Shown here: positions 1-9,634 of the stretch, piece by piece
How positions within the stretch are numbered: position 1 is the stretch's first letter
How the letters are laid out: each line of letters opens with the position of its first letter
Assembly: GCA_963812945.1 (NCBI GenBank)
Contig: CAWEXD010000004.1
Location: 1 to 64,000 of the forward strand
DNA from: DASRDR01 sp963812945 [NCBI: uncultured Candidatus Rokubacteria bacterium]
GTDB taxonomy: Bacteria; Methylomirabilota; Methylomirabilia; Rokubacteriales
Reading direction: 5' to 3'
Length of the DNA stretch: 64,000 nt
Translations under genes and position numbers: made by a program
The notes under the pieces: generated by a model
Told to the model about the DNA's origin: nothing
Seen by the model: only the letters and a program-made list of their open reading frames with translations
The model's database searches: none

Positions 1-770
1 CCGACGAGGATGTCCTGCTCTATGACATCGGTCACATTCCCGGTGCGGTGAAGATCGACTGGCACACCGACCTCAACGATGCGCGGGTCCGCGACTACAT
101 CACGGGCGAGCAGTTCGCCGACCTGATGAACCGCAAGGGCATCTCCCGCGACGACACCGTGGTGATCTACGGCGACAAGAGCAACTGGTGGGCCGCCTAC
201 GCGCTGTGGGTGTTCACCCTGTTCGGTCACGAGGATGTGCGTCTGCTCAACGGCGGCCGAGACCTGTGGATCACCGACGGTCGCGACACCACGCTCGATG
301 TGCCGTCCAAGACCCTCAGCGGCTATCCCGTGGTGGAGCGCAACGACCCGCCGATCCGCGCCTACCGCGACGAGGTGCTGGCCGCGCTGGGCAATCACAC
401 GCTGATCGACGTGCGGTCCCCGCAGGAGTACACCGGTGAGCGCACCCACATGCCGGACTACCCCGAGGAGGGCGCGCTGCGCGGCGGGCACATCCCGACG
501 GCGATCTCCGTGCCCTGGGCCCGCGCCGCCGATGACAGCGGCCGCTTCCGCAGCCGCGCGGAGCTGGAGGCGGTGTACGACTTCGTACAGGACGGCGATC
601 CGGTGATCGCGTACTGCCGGATCGGTGAGCGGTCCAGCCACACCTGGTTCGTGCTGACCCACCTGCTCGGTGTGCCCAATGTGCGCAACTACGACGGTTC
701 GTGGACGGAATGGGGCAACACCGTGCGGGTCCCGATCGCCACCGGGGAAGAGCCCGGCGACGTCCCGTGA
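1..770 (+). CDS. sseA: Thiosulfate sulfurtransferase (rhodanese), 5' truncated
   Basis: The open frame runs from position 3 without a start codon, so the N-terminus lies outside the window; about 255 residues are present against roughly 297 in mycobacterial SseA. Two rhodanese domains are visible. The second carries the active-site loop with Cys in YCRIGERSS (codons around 614-640), the expected persulfide-forming cysteine. The family transfers sulfane sulfur from thiosulfate or mercaptopyruvate-type donors to cyanide or protein acceptors in the cytoplasm. Its stop overlaps the start of the SufE-like gene by 4 bp, so the two are probably co-translated; in mycobacteria this pair lies beside accA3. 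The name rests on sequence recognition and synteny. Confidence 0.88.
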   Translation, partial: DEDVLLYDIGHIPGAVKIDWHTDLNDARVRDYITGEQFADLMNRKGISRDDTVVIYGDKSNWWAAYALWVFTLFGHEDVRLLNGGRDLWITDGRDTTLDVPSKTLSGYPVVERNDPPIRAYRDEVLAALGNHTLIDVRSPQEYTGERTHMPDYPEEGALRGGHIPTAISVPWARAADDSGRFRSRAELEAVYDFVQDGDPVIAYCRIGERSSHTWFVLTHLLGVPNVRNYDGSWTEWGNTVRVPIATGEEPGDVP

Positions 771-1201
771 GCGTGCCCCCACCGCTGGCCGAGGTGATGT
801 CGGATTTCGCCGGCGTCGAGGGACAGGACAAGCTGCGGCTACTGCTGGAGTTCGCCGAGGAGTTACCGCCGCTTCCGGCTGACCTCGAAGAGGCGGCCAT
901 GGAGCCGGTGCCCGAATGCCAGTCACCGCTCTTCCTGCATGTCGACGCGGGCGACCCCGACCATGTACGGCTGTACTTCAGCGCGCCGGCCGAGGCGCCC
1001 ACCACGCGGGGGTTCGCCTCGATCCTTGCGACGGGGCTCGACGGCCAGTCCGCGTCGGACATCCTGGCCGTGCCTGACGATTTCTACTCCGACCTGGGTT
1101 TGGCGAAACTGATCAGCCCGCTGCGTCTGCGCGGGATGTCGGCCATGTTGGCCCGAATCAAGCGGCGCCTGCGGGAGCTCGACAAGGTTACCGACGGGTA
1201 G
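767..1201 (+). CDS. SufE-like Fe-S metabolism protein
   Basis: A 144-residue SufE-family protein. The GTG at 767 is chosen because it forms a GTGA overlap with the sseA stop and gives the family length; longer in-frame starts lie inside sseA. The conserved Cys lies in [10 protein letters not shown], the SufE site that accepts sulfur from a cysteine desulfurase. The family activates SufS-type desulfurases, so pairing with a sulfurtransferase suggests sulfur relay for Fe-S or thio-cofactor synthesis. It resembles the M. tuberculosis Rv3284 product in size and position. Its exact desulfurase partner is not in the window. Confidence 0.85.
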   Translation: MSVPPPLAEVMSDFAGVEGQDKLRLLLEFAEELPPLPADLEEAAMEPVPECQSPLFLHVDAGDPDHVRLYFSAPAEAPTTRGFASILATGLDGQSASDILAVPDDFYSDLGLAKLISPLRLRGMSAMLARIKRRLRELDKVTDG

Positions 1202-1240
1202 GGAGACACCCGTGACCGCGACTCGAATGGCGGCGCATAA

Positions 1241-3103
<1,863 letters not shown>

Positions 3104-3104
3104 T

Positions 3105-3144
3105 CACTTTTTCCCGCCCAGACGTACGTTTGGGCGGGAAAGTG
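3105..3144 (+). terminator. Hairpin terminator after accA3
   Basis: The arms CACTTTTTCCCGCCCA (3105-3120) and TGGGCGGGAAAGTG (3131-3144) pair almost perfectly, with two extra T in the left arm and a 10-nt loop. It starts one base after the accA3 stop and lies between convergent genes, so it can terminate both. There is no long U tract, which is common for mycobacterial hairpin terminators. Confidence 0.75.
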
Positions 3145-3179
3145 CAAGTGCGGCTGGCCTTTTCGTCGATCTCGGCGTA

Positions 3180-3917
3180 TCAGGCGAACTTCGTGGCGGT
3201 CAGCTTCGCGTCGTCGCCGGTGACCAGGCTGTCGTCGTCCACCACCGTGCCGAAGTACGTCGCCGCCGGATCGACGATGACGGCCTTGGCTGCGCCGTTT
3301 TCGGAGCCCTGCTTCGCGAGCACGATGCGGGCCATGTCGGCGAACGAGATCTTGTCCGGTCCGCCGATGTTGACGATGCCGTTCAGTGGTGTCCCGGCTG
3401 CGACCTCGGCCACCTCGGCGGCGACGTCGCGCGCGGCGATCGGCTGGATCCGGGCGTCCGGCACCCGGACTTCCGTACCGACGGTCAGTGACGCCGTGAT
3501 GGCCTCGGCGAATTCCTGGAACTGCGTGGCACGCACGATCGAGTAGGGCAGCCCGGATTCGGTGATCAGCTTCTCCTGCGCCACCTTGGCCCGCAGGTAC
3601 CCGCTGTCGGGCAGACTGTCGGTCCCGACGATCGACAGCGCGATGTAGTGCCCCACCCCCGCGTCGCGGGCGGCGGCGACGAGGTTGGTCGTCGAGGTGG
3701 TGAAGAACGCCATCACGTCGTCGTCCGCGAACGACGGCGAGTTGGTGACGTCGACGAGCGCGTCGGCACCCGCGAGCGCCTCAGCGAGACCGTCCCCGGT
3801 CAGGACGTCCAGTCCGGTGCTGCGGGACGCGCCGACCACCTGATGGCCCGCACCGTTGAGCAGTTCGACAAGCGTGCTTCCGATGAGGCCACTGGCCCCG
3901 ACGACGGTGATGTTCAC
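3180..3917 (-). CDS. NAD(P)-binding atypical SDR (NmrA/epimerase-like)
   Basis: A 245-residue Rossmann protein. The start is the GTG that reads directly into the dinucleotide-binding motif VVGASGLIGS; longer starts would run into the divergent gene at 3963. Members of this atypical SDR family are NAD(P)H-dependent reductases or redox sensors. The classical YxxxK pair is replaced by a YLRAK stretch near residue 116, fitting atypical SDRs. The convergent hairpin at 3105-3144 lies beyond its stop. Substrate cannot be predicted. Confidence 0.8.
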   Translation of the reverse strand: MNITVVGASGLIGSTLVELLNGAGHQVVGASRSTGLDVLTGDGLAEALAGADALVDVTNSPSFADDDVMAFFTTSTTNLVAAARDAGVGHYIALSIVGTDSLPDSGYLRAKVAQEKLITESGLPYSIVRATQFQEFAEAITASLTVGTEVRVPDARIQPIAARDVAAEVAEVAAGTPLNGIVNIGGPDKISFADMARIVLAKQGSENGAAKAVIVDPAATYFGTVVDDDSLVTGDDAKLTATKFA

Positions 3918-3962
3918 GTCCCAGACGCTAGTCGTGCGCACCCCGGATGAGATCCTGGGACG

Positions 3963-4295
3963 GTGAAGCCCGTCGAAATCAACAACGGCCAGTGGTACCT
4001 GCGCGCGTTGCGTTGCGATGACCGAGTGGACGATCGCCCCGCACTTGCCGACCTCGGGGAAGCCGACCTGGACTATGTGCACGACGCCGAGGACGCGTGG
4101 GAGTCCGACACCCGATACACCTGGGCGGTCTGTGAGCCGTCCACCGGTGAGCTGCTCGCCGAGATAACACTGGACCCGGTTACCGCCTTCATGGAAAGCA
4201 GGGCGCGCCCCGGCCACGAGGACGCGGCAGCGATGTCGGAGGACACCGTGCGCCGGTACGCGTCGGAGGTGCTGGGGCTGCGGGTGCGAACATGA
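3963..4295 (+). CDS. Small protein resembling a GNAT N-terminal half
   Basis: A 110-residue protein of mycobacterial type. The start RALRCDDR and the segment [20 protein letters not shown] resemble the N-terminal beta strands of GNAT acetyltransferases, but the acetyl-CoA pyrophosphate loop (Q/RxxGxG/A) is absent, so it is short for an active acetyltransferase. It overlaps the malate dehydrogenase start by 4 bp (ATGA), indicating translational coupling. It may be a degenerate or regulatory remnant of a GNAT protein; function unknown. Confidence 0.65.
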   Translation: MKPVEINNGQWYLRALRCDDRVDDRPALADLGEADLDYVHDAEDAWESDTRYTWAVCEPSTGELLAEITLDPVTAFMESRARPGHEDAAAMSEDTVRRYASEVLGLRVRT

Positions 4296-5278
4296 CGGCG
4301 CCGAAGGTCGTCACCGTCTCCGGCGCGGCCGGCCAGATCGGCTATGCCGCGCTCTTCCGCATCGCCGCGGGCGCCATGCTGGGCCACGACACCCCGGTGG
4401 TGCTCCGGCTGCTCGAACTGCCATTCGCGGTGCGTGCCGCCGAGGGGGTGGTGATGGAACTCGATGACGGCGCGTTCCCCCTACTGGCGAAGGCGGAGAT
4501 CCACGACGATCCGGTCACGGCCTTCGACGGGGTCGACGTCGCGCTGCTGATCGGGGCCAAGCCCCGCTCCAAGGGGATGGAGCGCGCCGACCTGCTGAGC
4601 GCCAACGCCGAGATCTTCGCCACGGCGGGCGAGGCGCTCAACGGCGGCGCCGGGTCCGATGTGCGGGTGCTGGTGGTCGGCAACCCCGCCAATACCAACG
4701 CCATGGTCGCCGCCGCCCATGCTCCCGACATCCCGTCGAACCGGTTCACCGCGCTGACCCGCCTGGACCACAACCGCGCGGTCGCCGCGATGGCGCGCCA
4801 CGCGCAGGTCCCGGTCACCGGGATCTCCCGGATGACGATCTGGGGCAACCACTCCCCGACCCAGTACCCGGACATCTTCCACGCCATCGTCAGCGGCCGG
4901 TCCGGCGCCGACTATGCGGCCGACACCCATTGGCTCACAGACGATTTCATCCCCACCGTGGCGCGCCGCGGTACGGCGATCATCGAGGCACGCGGGTCGA
5001 GTTCGGCGGCGTCGGCGGCCAACGGCGCCATCGACCACATCGACGACTGGGTGCACGGCACGCCCGAGGGCGATTGGACGTCGGTGGCGCTGCCCTCCCC
5101 CGGCGTCTACGGCGTCGACGAGGGTCTGGTGTGCTCGTTTCCGTGCCGGTCGGTCGGCGGACAGTGGCAGATCGTCGACGGGCTCGACATCAACGAGTTC
5201 TCCCGCACCCGTATCGCCGCGTCGACGGCCGAACTGCGCTCCGAGCGCGACGCGGTGGCCGCACTGGGTCTGCTGTAG
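4292..5278 (+). CDS. mdh: Malate dehydrogenase
   Basis: A 328-residue NAD-dependent malate dehydrogenase of the cytosolic/actinobacterial type. It has the N-terminal Rossmann motif GAAGQIGYA, the NPANTN loop, LTRLDHNR with the substrate-contacting Asp and Arg, and WGNHS containing the catalytic His. It interconverts malate and oxaloacetate in the TCA cycle. Length is exactly as expected. It overlaps the preceding small gene by 4 bp and converges on the damaged nucleotidyltransferase at 5284. Confidence 0.95.
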   Translation: MTAPKVVTVSGAAGQIGYAALFRIAAGAMLGHDTPVVLRLLELPFAVRAAEGVVMELDDGAFPLLAKAEIHDDPVTAFDGVDVALLIGAKPRSKGMERADLLSANAEIFATAGEALNGGAGSDVRVLVVGNPANTNAMVAAAHAPDIPSNRFTALTRLDHNRAVAAMARHAQVPVTGISRMTIWGNHSPTQYPDIFHAIVSGRSGADYAADTHWLTDDFIPTVARRGTAIIEARGSSSAASAANGAIDHIDDWVHGTPEGDWTSVALPSPGVYGVDEGLVCSFPCRSVGGQWQIVDGLDINEFSRTRIAASTAELRSERDAVAALGLL

Positions 5279-5283
5279 ACCCG

Positions 5284-5839
5284 CTACCGGAGGGGCTCGT
5301 CGACGTCGGCACCACCGGCCAGATCACCACACTCGACGGCGACGACGTCGCGTCCGCGCAGGTAGTCGCGGGCGCCCCGGTCGCCGGACAGGGTCTCCCG
5401 CAGCGCCGGCCAGTGCTCGCGCGCTATCGCCACCGGATGGCCGGGCACGCCCCGGTAGTGTGCCCGCGCCAGCCCGGAGGGGGCATCACGCATCGCCGGT
5501 CAGCACCCGGTGCACCACCTCGGCGCCCACGTCCGGAATGTCCACCAGGTGCAGCACGGCTGCCTGCGCCTCACCGGCACCGGCCGCGGTCAGACCGGCG
5601 CGCAGCGACGCGCTCATCCCGTCGGCCCAATCCTCGGCGACGATCGCACGGGCAGGCGACGGAACGTCGACCACCGCCGCGCCCAGCACCACGATGACCG
5701 ACCCGCAGCCGCCGTCCGCCAACGCCTGAACCGCGCTGTGCAGCCAGTTACCTTCAGCAGCAAGGACTTTCGGCCCTCCGAACCGCGTTCCGGCACCCGC
5801 GGCCAGCACGACGCCGACCGCCTCGCCACCGTTGACCAT
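5284..5839 (-). pseudogene. MobA-like nucleotidyltransferase, frameshifted
   Basis: Two overlapping minus-strand frames together make one MobA-like NTP transferase of about 185 residues. The N-part (5486-5839) has the nucleotide loop VVLAAGAGTRFGGPK. The C-part (5284-5493) has PGHPVAIAREHW and GDRGARDYLRG, the expected C-terminal motifs. The frames switch around 5486-5493, where removing one base after the GCG codon restores continuity (GDADAPSGLARA). Family members transfer CMP or GMP to molybdopterin or similar cofactors. Either the gene is inactivated in this strain or the read consensus carries a one-base error. Confidence 0.75.
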
Positions 5840-6055
5840 GCGCCCATTGTGAACCGCTTGATGAGAATTTGCTGATAACTGGCGCCGGTCGCACTGATGC
5901 GTTGTCGGCAACCGGTCATCGGCGTACTGTCATAACCAGGTTGAGTTCACAGCCACCCCGGAAACGTCAAGCGGTGTACGTGTAACCGCCGACTCCCATC
6001 CTTCCGCGATCCCTTCACCGCACCTGACGCGACATTCGCCACCTTTGGAGTCACC

Positions 6056-6493
6056 ATGTCCGCACCCATTCCGGCCCCAGTGAATACCGATGAATTACAT
6101 TGCCATACAGCTGATCTCACGACACATCGCGGTGACGGCGATGACATCGTCGTCACCGTCGCCGGCGAGATCGACGCCGCCAATGCCGAGCGGTTCGCCA
6201 CGTACACGCTGGCGCGGGCAACGCCCGCGCACCACCTGACCGTCGATTTGGCCAGGCTCGAATTCCTTGGTGTCGCAGGATTTTCCGCTCTGCACACGGT
6301 CAAGTTGTACTGCGCGGCCCGCGGTGTGCGGTGGACGCTGGTTGTCGGCCCCGCCGTCGCGCGGGTGCTGCGGCTCTGCGACCCCGTCGGCGCACTGCCC
6401 GTCACCGTCGCGACGCGCAGGCCGGCGTCACTCCAGCTGGTCCCGCAGCCGGGTCAGGGCGCGGGCCAGAAGCCGCGACACATGCATCTGTGA
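6056..6493 (+). CDS. STAS-domain anti-sigma factor antagonist (non-phosphorylatable type)
   Basis: A 145-residue protein with one STAS domain (residues about 30-120): GEIDAANAERF, VDLARLEFLGVAGFSALH and the final helix. In classical SpoIIAA/RsbV proteins the FLDSSG loop carries a phosphorylated serine; here the loop reads FLGVAG, so the usual switch residue is absent. Such proteins bind anti-sigma kinases such as RsbW/UsfX and release SigF. Its last 66 bp run antiparallel through the 3' end of sigF. The link to SigF is inferred from position and family. Confidence 0.8.
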   Translation: MSAPIPAPVNTDELHCHTADLTTHRGDGDDIVVTVAGEIDAANAERFATYTLARATPAHHLTVDLARLEFLGVAGFSALHTVKLYCAARGVRWTLVVGPAVARVLRLCDPVGALPVTVATRRPASLQLVPQPGQGAGQKPRHMHL

Positions 6494-7216
6494 GACGCCG
6501 ACCCGCTCGGCGATCTGGGTCTGGGTCATCGATTCGAAGAACCGCAGCACCAGCACCGTGCGCTCGCGTTCGGGCAGCGAGTCCAGCAACGGCCGCAACG
6601 CTTCCCGGTTCTCGATCTGGTCCAGCGCGGTATCCACGTCGCCCAGGGTGTCAGCGATAGCCGGTGCATCGTCATCGCCTCCGCCCCCACTGTCGATCGA
6701 AAGAGTGTTATAGGAGCTGCCGGCCACCAGGCCTTCGACGACCTCGTCACGGTCCATGTCGAGTTCCGCGGCAAGCTCGGACGCCGTCGGTGCGCGGCCG
6801 AGCCGCTGCGACAGCTCCGAGGTGGCGCCGCCGAGCCGCAGATGAAGCTCCTTGAGGCGCCGCGGCACCTTGACCGACCAGCTGTTGTCCCGGAAGTGCC
6901 TGCGGACCTCGCCCATGATCGTCGGGACCGCGAACGACACGAAGTCCGAACCGGCGTTGACGTCGAACCGGATGACCGCGTTCACCAGGCCGACCCGGGC
7001 CACCTGCACCAGATCGTCGCGAGACTCACCGCGGCCGTCGAAGCGGCGCGCGATGTGATCGGCCAGCGGAAGGCAGCGCTCGACGATGCGGTCACGCTGG
7101 CGCTGGAACGGCGCGGTGCCCTCGGTCAGTTCGGCCAACGTGCGGAACATGTCCAGCACATCGGCGTACTCAGAACTCGAACGCGATTTCGAGCCGCGGG
7201 ATGCGGTTGCACTCAC
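6428..7216 (-). CDS. sigF: Stress-response sigma factor SigF
   Basis: A 262-residue group 3 sigma-70 factor. Region 2 has the core-binding and -10 recognition helices (DDLVQVARVGLVNAVIRFD), region 3 is present, and region 4 ends with the helix-turn-helix MTQTQIAERVGVSQMHVSRL. It starts at a GTG overlapping the anti-sigma stop (GTGA), the usual mycobacterial rsbW-sigF arrangement. SigF directs stationary-phase, envelope and stress genes. Activity should be set by the adjacent RsbW-like kinase and by STAS antagonists such as the convergent gene. Confidence 0.95.
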   Translation of the reverse strand: MSATASRGSKSRSSSEYADVLDMFRTLAELTEGTAPFQRQRDRIVERCLPLADHIARRFDGRGESRDDLVQVARVGLVNAVIRFDVNAGSDFVSFAVPTIMGEVRRHFRDNSWSVKVPRRLKELHLRLGGATSELSQRLGRAPTASELAAELDMDRDEVVEGLVAGSSYNTLSIDSGGGGDDDAPAIADTLGDVDTALDQIENREALRPLLDSLPERERTVLVLRFFESMTQTQIAERVGVSQMHVSRLLARALTRLRDQLE

Positions 7217-7650
7217 CGCGCGGGACTCACTCGCCTCGTCGTCAGGGAGATGCCGACCACCGGACCGAGGCCGTCGAGCTCCGCCCCATCGTGGAACACG
7301 CGCACGTCGTCGGTCAGGGACGTCAGGACGTGCCAGCTGAAGCTCCCTGGCGTCAGGATGTCATCGGCTGTGGAGGTGGTGGACACGTCGACCACCAACT
7401 CGTTGACCCGTGGGTCGACCACCAGCACCAGGGTGGCGTCCGGGGTGGTCGAGCGGATCAGCCGGGTGCAGGCCTCGTCGACGGCCAGCCGAAGGTCGGC
7501 CACCGCGTCGAGGTCGAGATCCTCAGAGGTCGCCAGGGCACCGATCAGAGTGCGCACCACCGCGAGGTTCTCGAGCCGGGCGGACACCCGCACCTCGACG
7601 GAACGCGGATTGCGCGCGTCAGCGTGCTCGGTGCTTTCGGCATTGGACAT
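7213..7650 (-). CDS. rsbW: Anti-sigma F factor, serine kinase-like ATPase
   Basis: A 145-residue GHKL-type ATPase domain protein. The N-box LRLAVDEACTRLI is visible, and the C-terminal part carries DGAELDGLGPVVGISL in place of the usual G-box region. The ATG at 7650 gives the normal RsbW/UsfX length. It binds and inhibits SigF and may phosphorylate STAS antagonists. It is translationally coupled to sigF by a 4-bp overlap. A weak GGGGTAGT element lies upstream (7681-7688, minus strand), but no convincing -35 is seen. Confidence 0.9.
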   Translation of the reverse strand: MSNAESTEHADARNPRSVEVRVSARLENLAVVRTLIGALATSEDLDLDAVADLRLAVDEACTRLIRSTTPDATLVLVVDPRVNELVVDVSTTSTADDILTPGSFSWHVLTSLTDDVRVFHDGAELDGLGPVVGISLTTRRVSPAR

Positions 7651-7812
7651 GGGCTGGCCTCCCGGCGATATCGACCCGAGACTACCCCAGCGTGACTGCC
7701 AGCTAATCATTCCCGGGTCCGTTCCGGTGTCGTCGATGAAGTCATGATGTGCGCCCGCATACCCAGGTAGAGGCAGCGGCCAAACGTCGTCGGCCGGAGT
7801 ACGTTGCAATAC

Positions 7813-7968
7813 ATGAGCGACCTCGGGGACAGTGGCCTCGGCGACGTCGAGACGGACACCACACCGGACGTCCCGCAGGACACCGCCGTGCCACTGGAGA
7901 GTGATCCGGCCGACTGGCAGGAACAGCAGCTCGACCTGCCCGACCCCGATCCCGACGAGCGGCGCTGA
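7813..7968 (+). CDS. Small acidic protein of unknown function
   Basis: A 51-residue acidic, proline-rich reading frame, with SDPADWQEQQLDLPDPDPD near the C-terminus. It resembles short mycobacterial conserved proteins with a PLE-x-D-x-ADWxEQ pattern, from memory only. It is transcribed divergently from rsbW. No ribosome binding site of standard spacing is visible. Downstream, 7969-8200 holds nothing I recognise. Confidence 0.55.
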   Translation: MSDLGDSGLGDVETDTTPDVPQDTAVPLESDPADWQEQQLDLPDPDPDERR

Positions 7969-8200
7969 CGGGCACGGGTGTGACGCGACCATCGCCAGGG
8001 CCGCTTGACGCGCCATGCCAGGTTCGTCGATCGAGCACGAGGAGCTGTAGTTCCCGGGGAGGTCCGCTAGATCGCCAATACGGCTGCGGCCCAGGGCCGT
8101 TCGGCCATAGGGCGCTAGGTCTGAGTCCAGTGCTGACCGCGTAAACCGGCATGATGCCCGGCCGATTCGGCTGGACCCCTTCCGCTTTGACGGATTCGAC

Positions 8201-8584
8201 TCAGCTGAAGAGGGGGCCGGCCAGGACCGGGAAGCCCATCGTCAGGGTCATCAGCATCAGTGTCATCAGGAACCAGCCCGCGCCCTGCCAACCCCACCAT
8301 GTGCCTTCGGCCCGCCACACCCGGTAGGTGCGGACGAAGGCGCCGACGCCGCCGACGAGCAGGATGACCGGTGCGCCGAGGCCCAGCAGGGTGCGTTCGG
8401 GCCGGCCGCACGCCACCGTGTCGAGATCGACGCCGGCACCACACGTGCTGACCCACAGGGCCGCCACAACGAGAAATCCGAATCCCGCCACCGCGAACAA
8501 GACGGCCCACCTGATAGCGGCGCGGACGGTGTCGTCCTCACGTCCGAGGTGGTCACCGCGCATGGGTGCGGAGTTCCTGCGCAT
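8201..8584 (-). CDS. Three-helix membrane protein, unknown function
   Basis: About 127 residues with three predicted membrane segments (roughly residues 25-47, 62-80 and 97-120). The first segment, AVLFAVAGFGFLVVAAL, is followed by a loop with two cysteines (CGAGVDLDTVAC) that could form an exported disulfide. The start is taken at MRRNSAPM; two in-frame upstream starts (to 8620) are possible. It looks like a mycobacterial inner-membrane protein. No function can be assigned. Confidence 0.6.
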   Translation of the reverse strand: MRRNSAPMRGDHLGREDDTVRAAIRWAVLFAVAGFGFLVVAALWVSTCGAGVDLDTVACGRPERTLLGLGAPVILLVGGVGAFVRTYRVWRAEGTWWGWQGAGWFLMTLMLMTLTMGFPVLAGPLFS

Positions 8585-8646
8585 AGTCACAATCATCCTC
8601 GTTTCCGAGGTGTGCGGCATACCCCGGCGTGGCGGGTACCAAACGT

Positions 8647-9135
8647 TCAGGCTTGGACCCGCAGGTGCGCGGTGAGGAACAATCCGTCGTAGGCCTCCCG
8701 CGCCGGCAATGCCGCACCGGCATCCCCCTCGTCGCGGACGGTCATGAAGTCCGCGATGATCTGTTCGGCCAGCAGACGCAGCTTGACGTTGGTCTCCTGC
8801 GAACGCCAGCGCAGCAGATCGAAGGCCGCGTCTCCGCTGAGGCCGTAGATCAGCATCAGCATCCCCTTGGCCTGTTCGATCGCACCACGTGATTCGGCGA
8901 TCTCGCTGACGGCCTCGGTGACGAGTTCCTGCGCCTGCCGGACGGACGGGGTGACATCGACGTAGAACCCGTGGGTGCCGATCACCGCGCCGTCGTCGTC
9001 GTAGATCCGGTCGCCGACCACGACGACGTCGTGCACCTTGCCCGCGACATCGATGATCCGGTGGCGGGTGCTGAAGGCCTGTGAGGTCCGCCGGATCTCC
9101 TCCAGCGTGGCCGCGACCTGACCGTGGTCGTCGGG
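8647..9135 (-). CDS. PAS-ANTAR RNA-binding regulator, N-terminus lost at the join
   Basis: Only the C-terminal about 160 residues of a mycobacterial PAS-ANTAR protein are present. The end of a PAS domain (RHRIIDVAGKVHDVVVVGDR, DDDGAVIGTHGFYVDVT) is followed by an ANTAR domain with EIAESRGAIEQAKGMLMLIY. ANTAR domains bind paired hexanucleotide hairpins in nascent RNA and cause antitermination. The frame continues upstream into an unrelated methyltransferase; the switch falls at the YPDDHG codons (about 9128-9140), where a mycobacterial PAS domain would read HPDDH. The encoded 296-residue fusion is probably artificial. Confidence 0.7.
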   Translation of the reverse strand, partial: PDDHGQVAATLEEIRRTSQAFSTRHRIIDVAGKVHDVVVVGDRIYDDDGAVIGTHGFYVDVTPSVRQAQELVTEAVSEIAESRGAIEQAKGMLMLIYGLSGDAAFDLLRWRSQETNVKLRLLAEQIIADFMTVRDEGDAGAALPAREAYDGLFLTAHLRVQA

Positions 9136-9142
9136 ATAGCCA
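9124..9142. other. Chimeric join between mycobacterial and foreign sequence
   Basis: Left of here every gene is of mycobacterial type. Right of here come about 400 bp of clearly AT-richer DNA and then a GC-rich Gram-negative-type polysaccharide locus. The switch happens inside a reading frame at codons for Tyr-Pro-Asp-Asp-His, a stretch both parent proteins could share. Such a join through a short identical sequence is typical of assembly or amplification chimeras, though a real recombination cannot be excluded. Confidence 0.75.
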
Positions 9143-9537
9143 GACACGTCATCGTAATTCTCCAGGGATCGGAGCAGATACCGTACGTTCGTGATGGCCT
9201 TGCTCTTGATCATCGCATTGACTCGCTCATACCATACGGAATCAAGTTCAACGCTATGGACGAATGAACAATGCAGAGCGAACCACACTGTGGACATACC
9301 AGAGCCGAACTCGATCACGTTCCACTTCTTTGAGATAGTGCGTTCCAGACACTGAGTAAATCGGTACGAGATCCACGGCTTGACCGGAAGATGCCCGGTT
9401 GTGAGCCGCACGACGGTCTCTACGAGCGCTTGTGGCGCATAGAACAGACCACCAGCATCGACGAGATGACCCTTCATGTCATGGAATCTCGTCTTACGAT
9501 GCCTGTCGGCACGAATGATCTTCTCGATGACATTCAT
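9134..9537 (-). CDS. Class I SAM methyltransferase, C-terminus lost at the join
   Basis: About 134 residues of a SAM-dependent methyltransferase. It has the SAM-binding motif VIEFGSGMSTVWFA and the acidic end of strand 2 in VHSVELDSVWYERV, then NVRYLLRSLENYDDV before the frame passes into the PAS-ANTAR protein. It starts at the ATG at 9537. Base composition is distinctly lower in GC than the genes on either side. It would be the last gene of the downstream polysaccharide operon if it belongs to the same genome; transferred sugar-modifying genes are often AT-richer. Confidence 0.65.
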
Positions 9538-9634
9538 GAGCTGGTGATCAGTCGCGGTTCCGCCCCGATCGGACCTGCTGGGCCCGATGCCTGTCCAGCG
9601 TGGCCGTCACCCCGGACCGCGGCCGCCCCCGGGC

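Noticed and set aside
7681-7710. SigF-type promoter before rsbW
   Set aside because: A GGGGTAGT -10-like element exists, but no GTTT-type -35 is found at the proper spacing.
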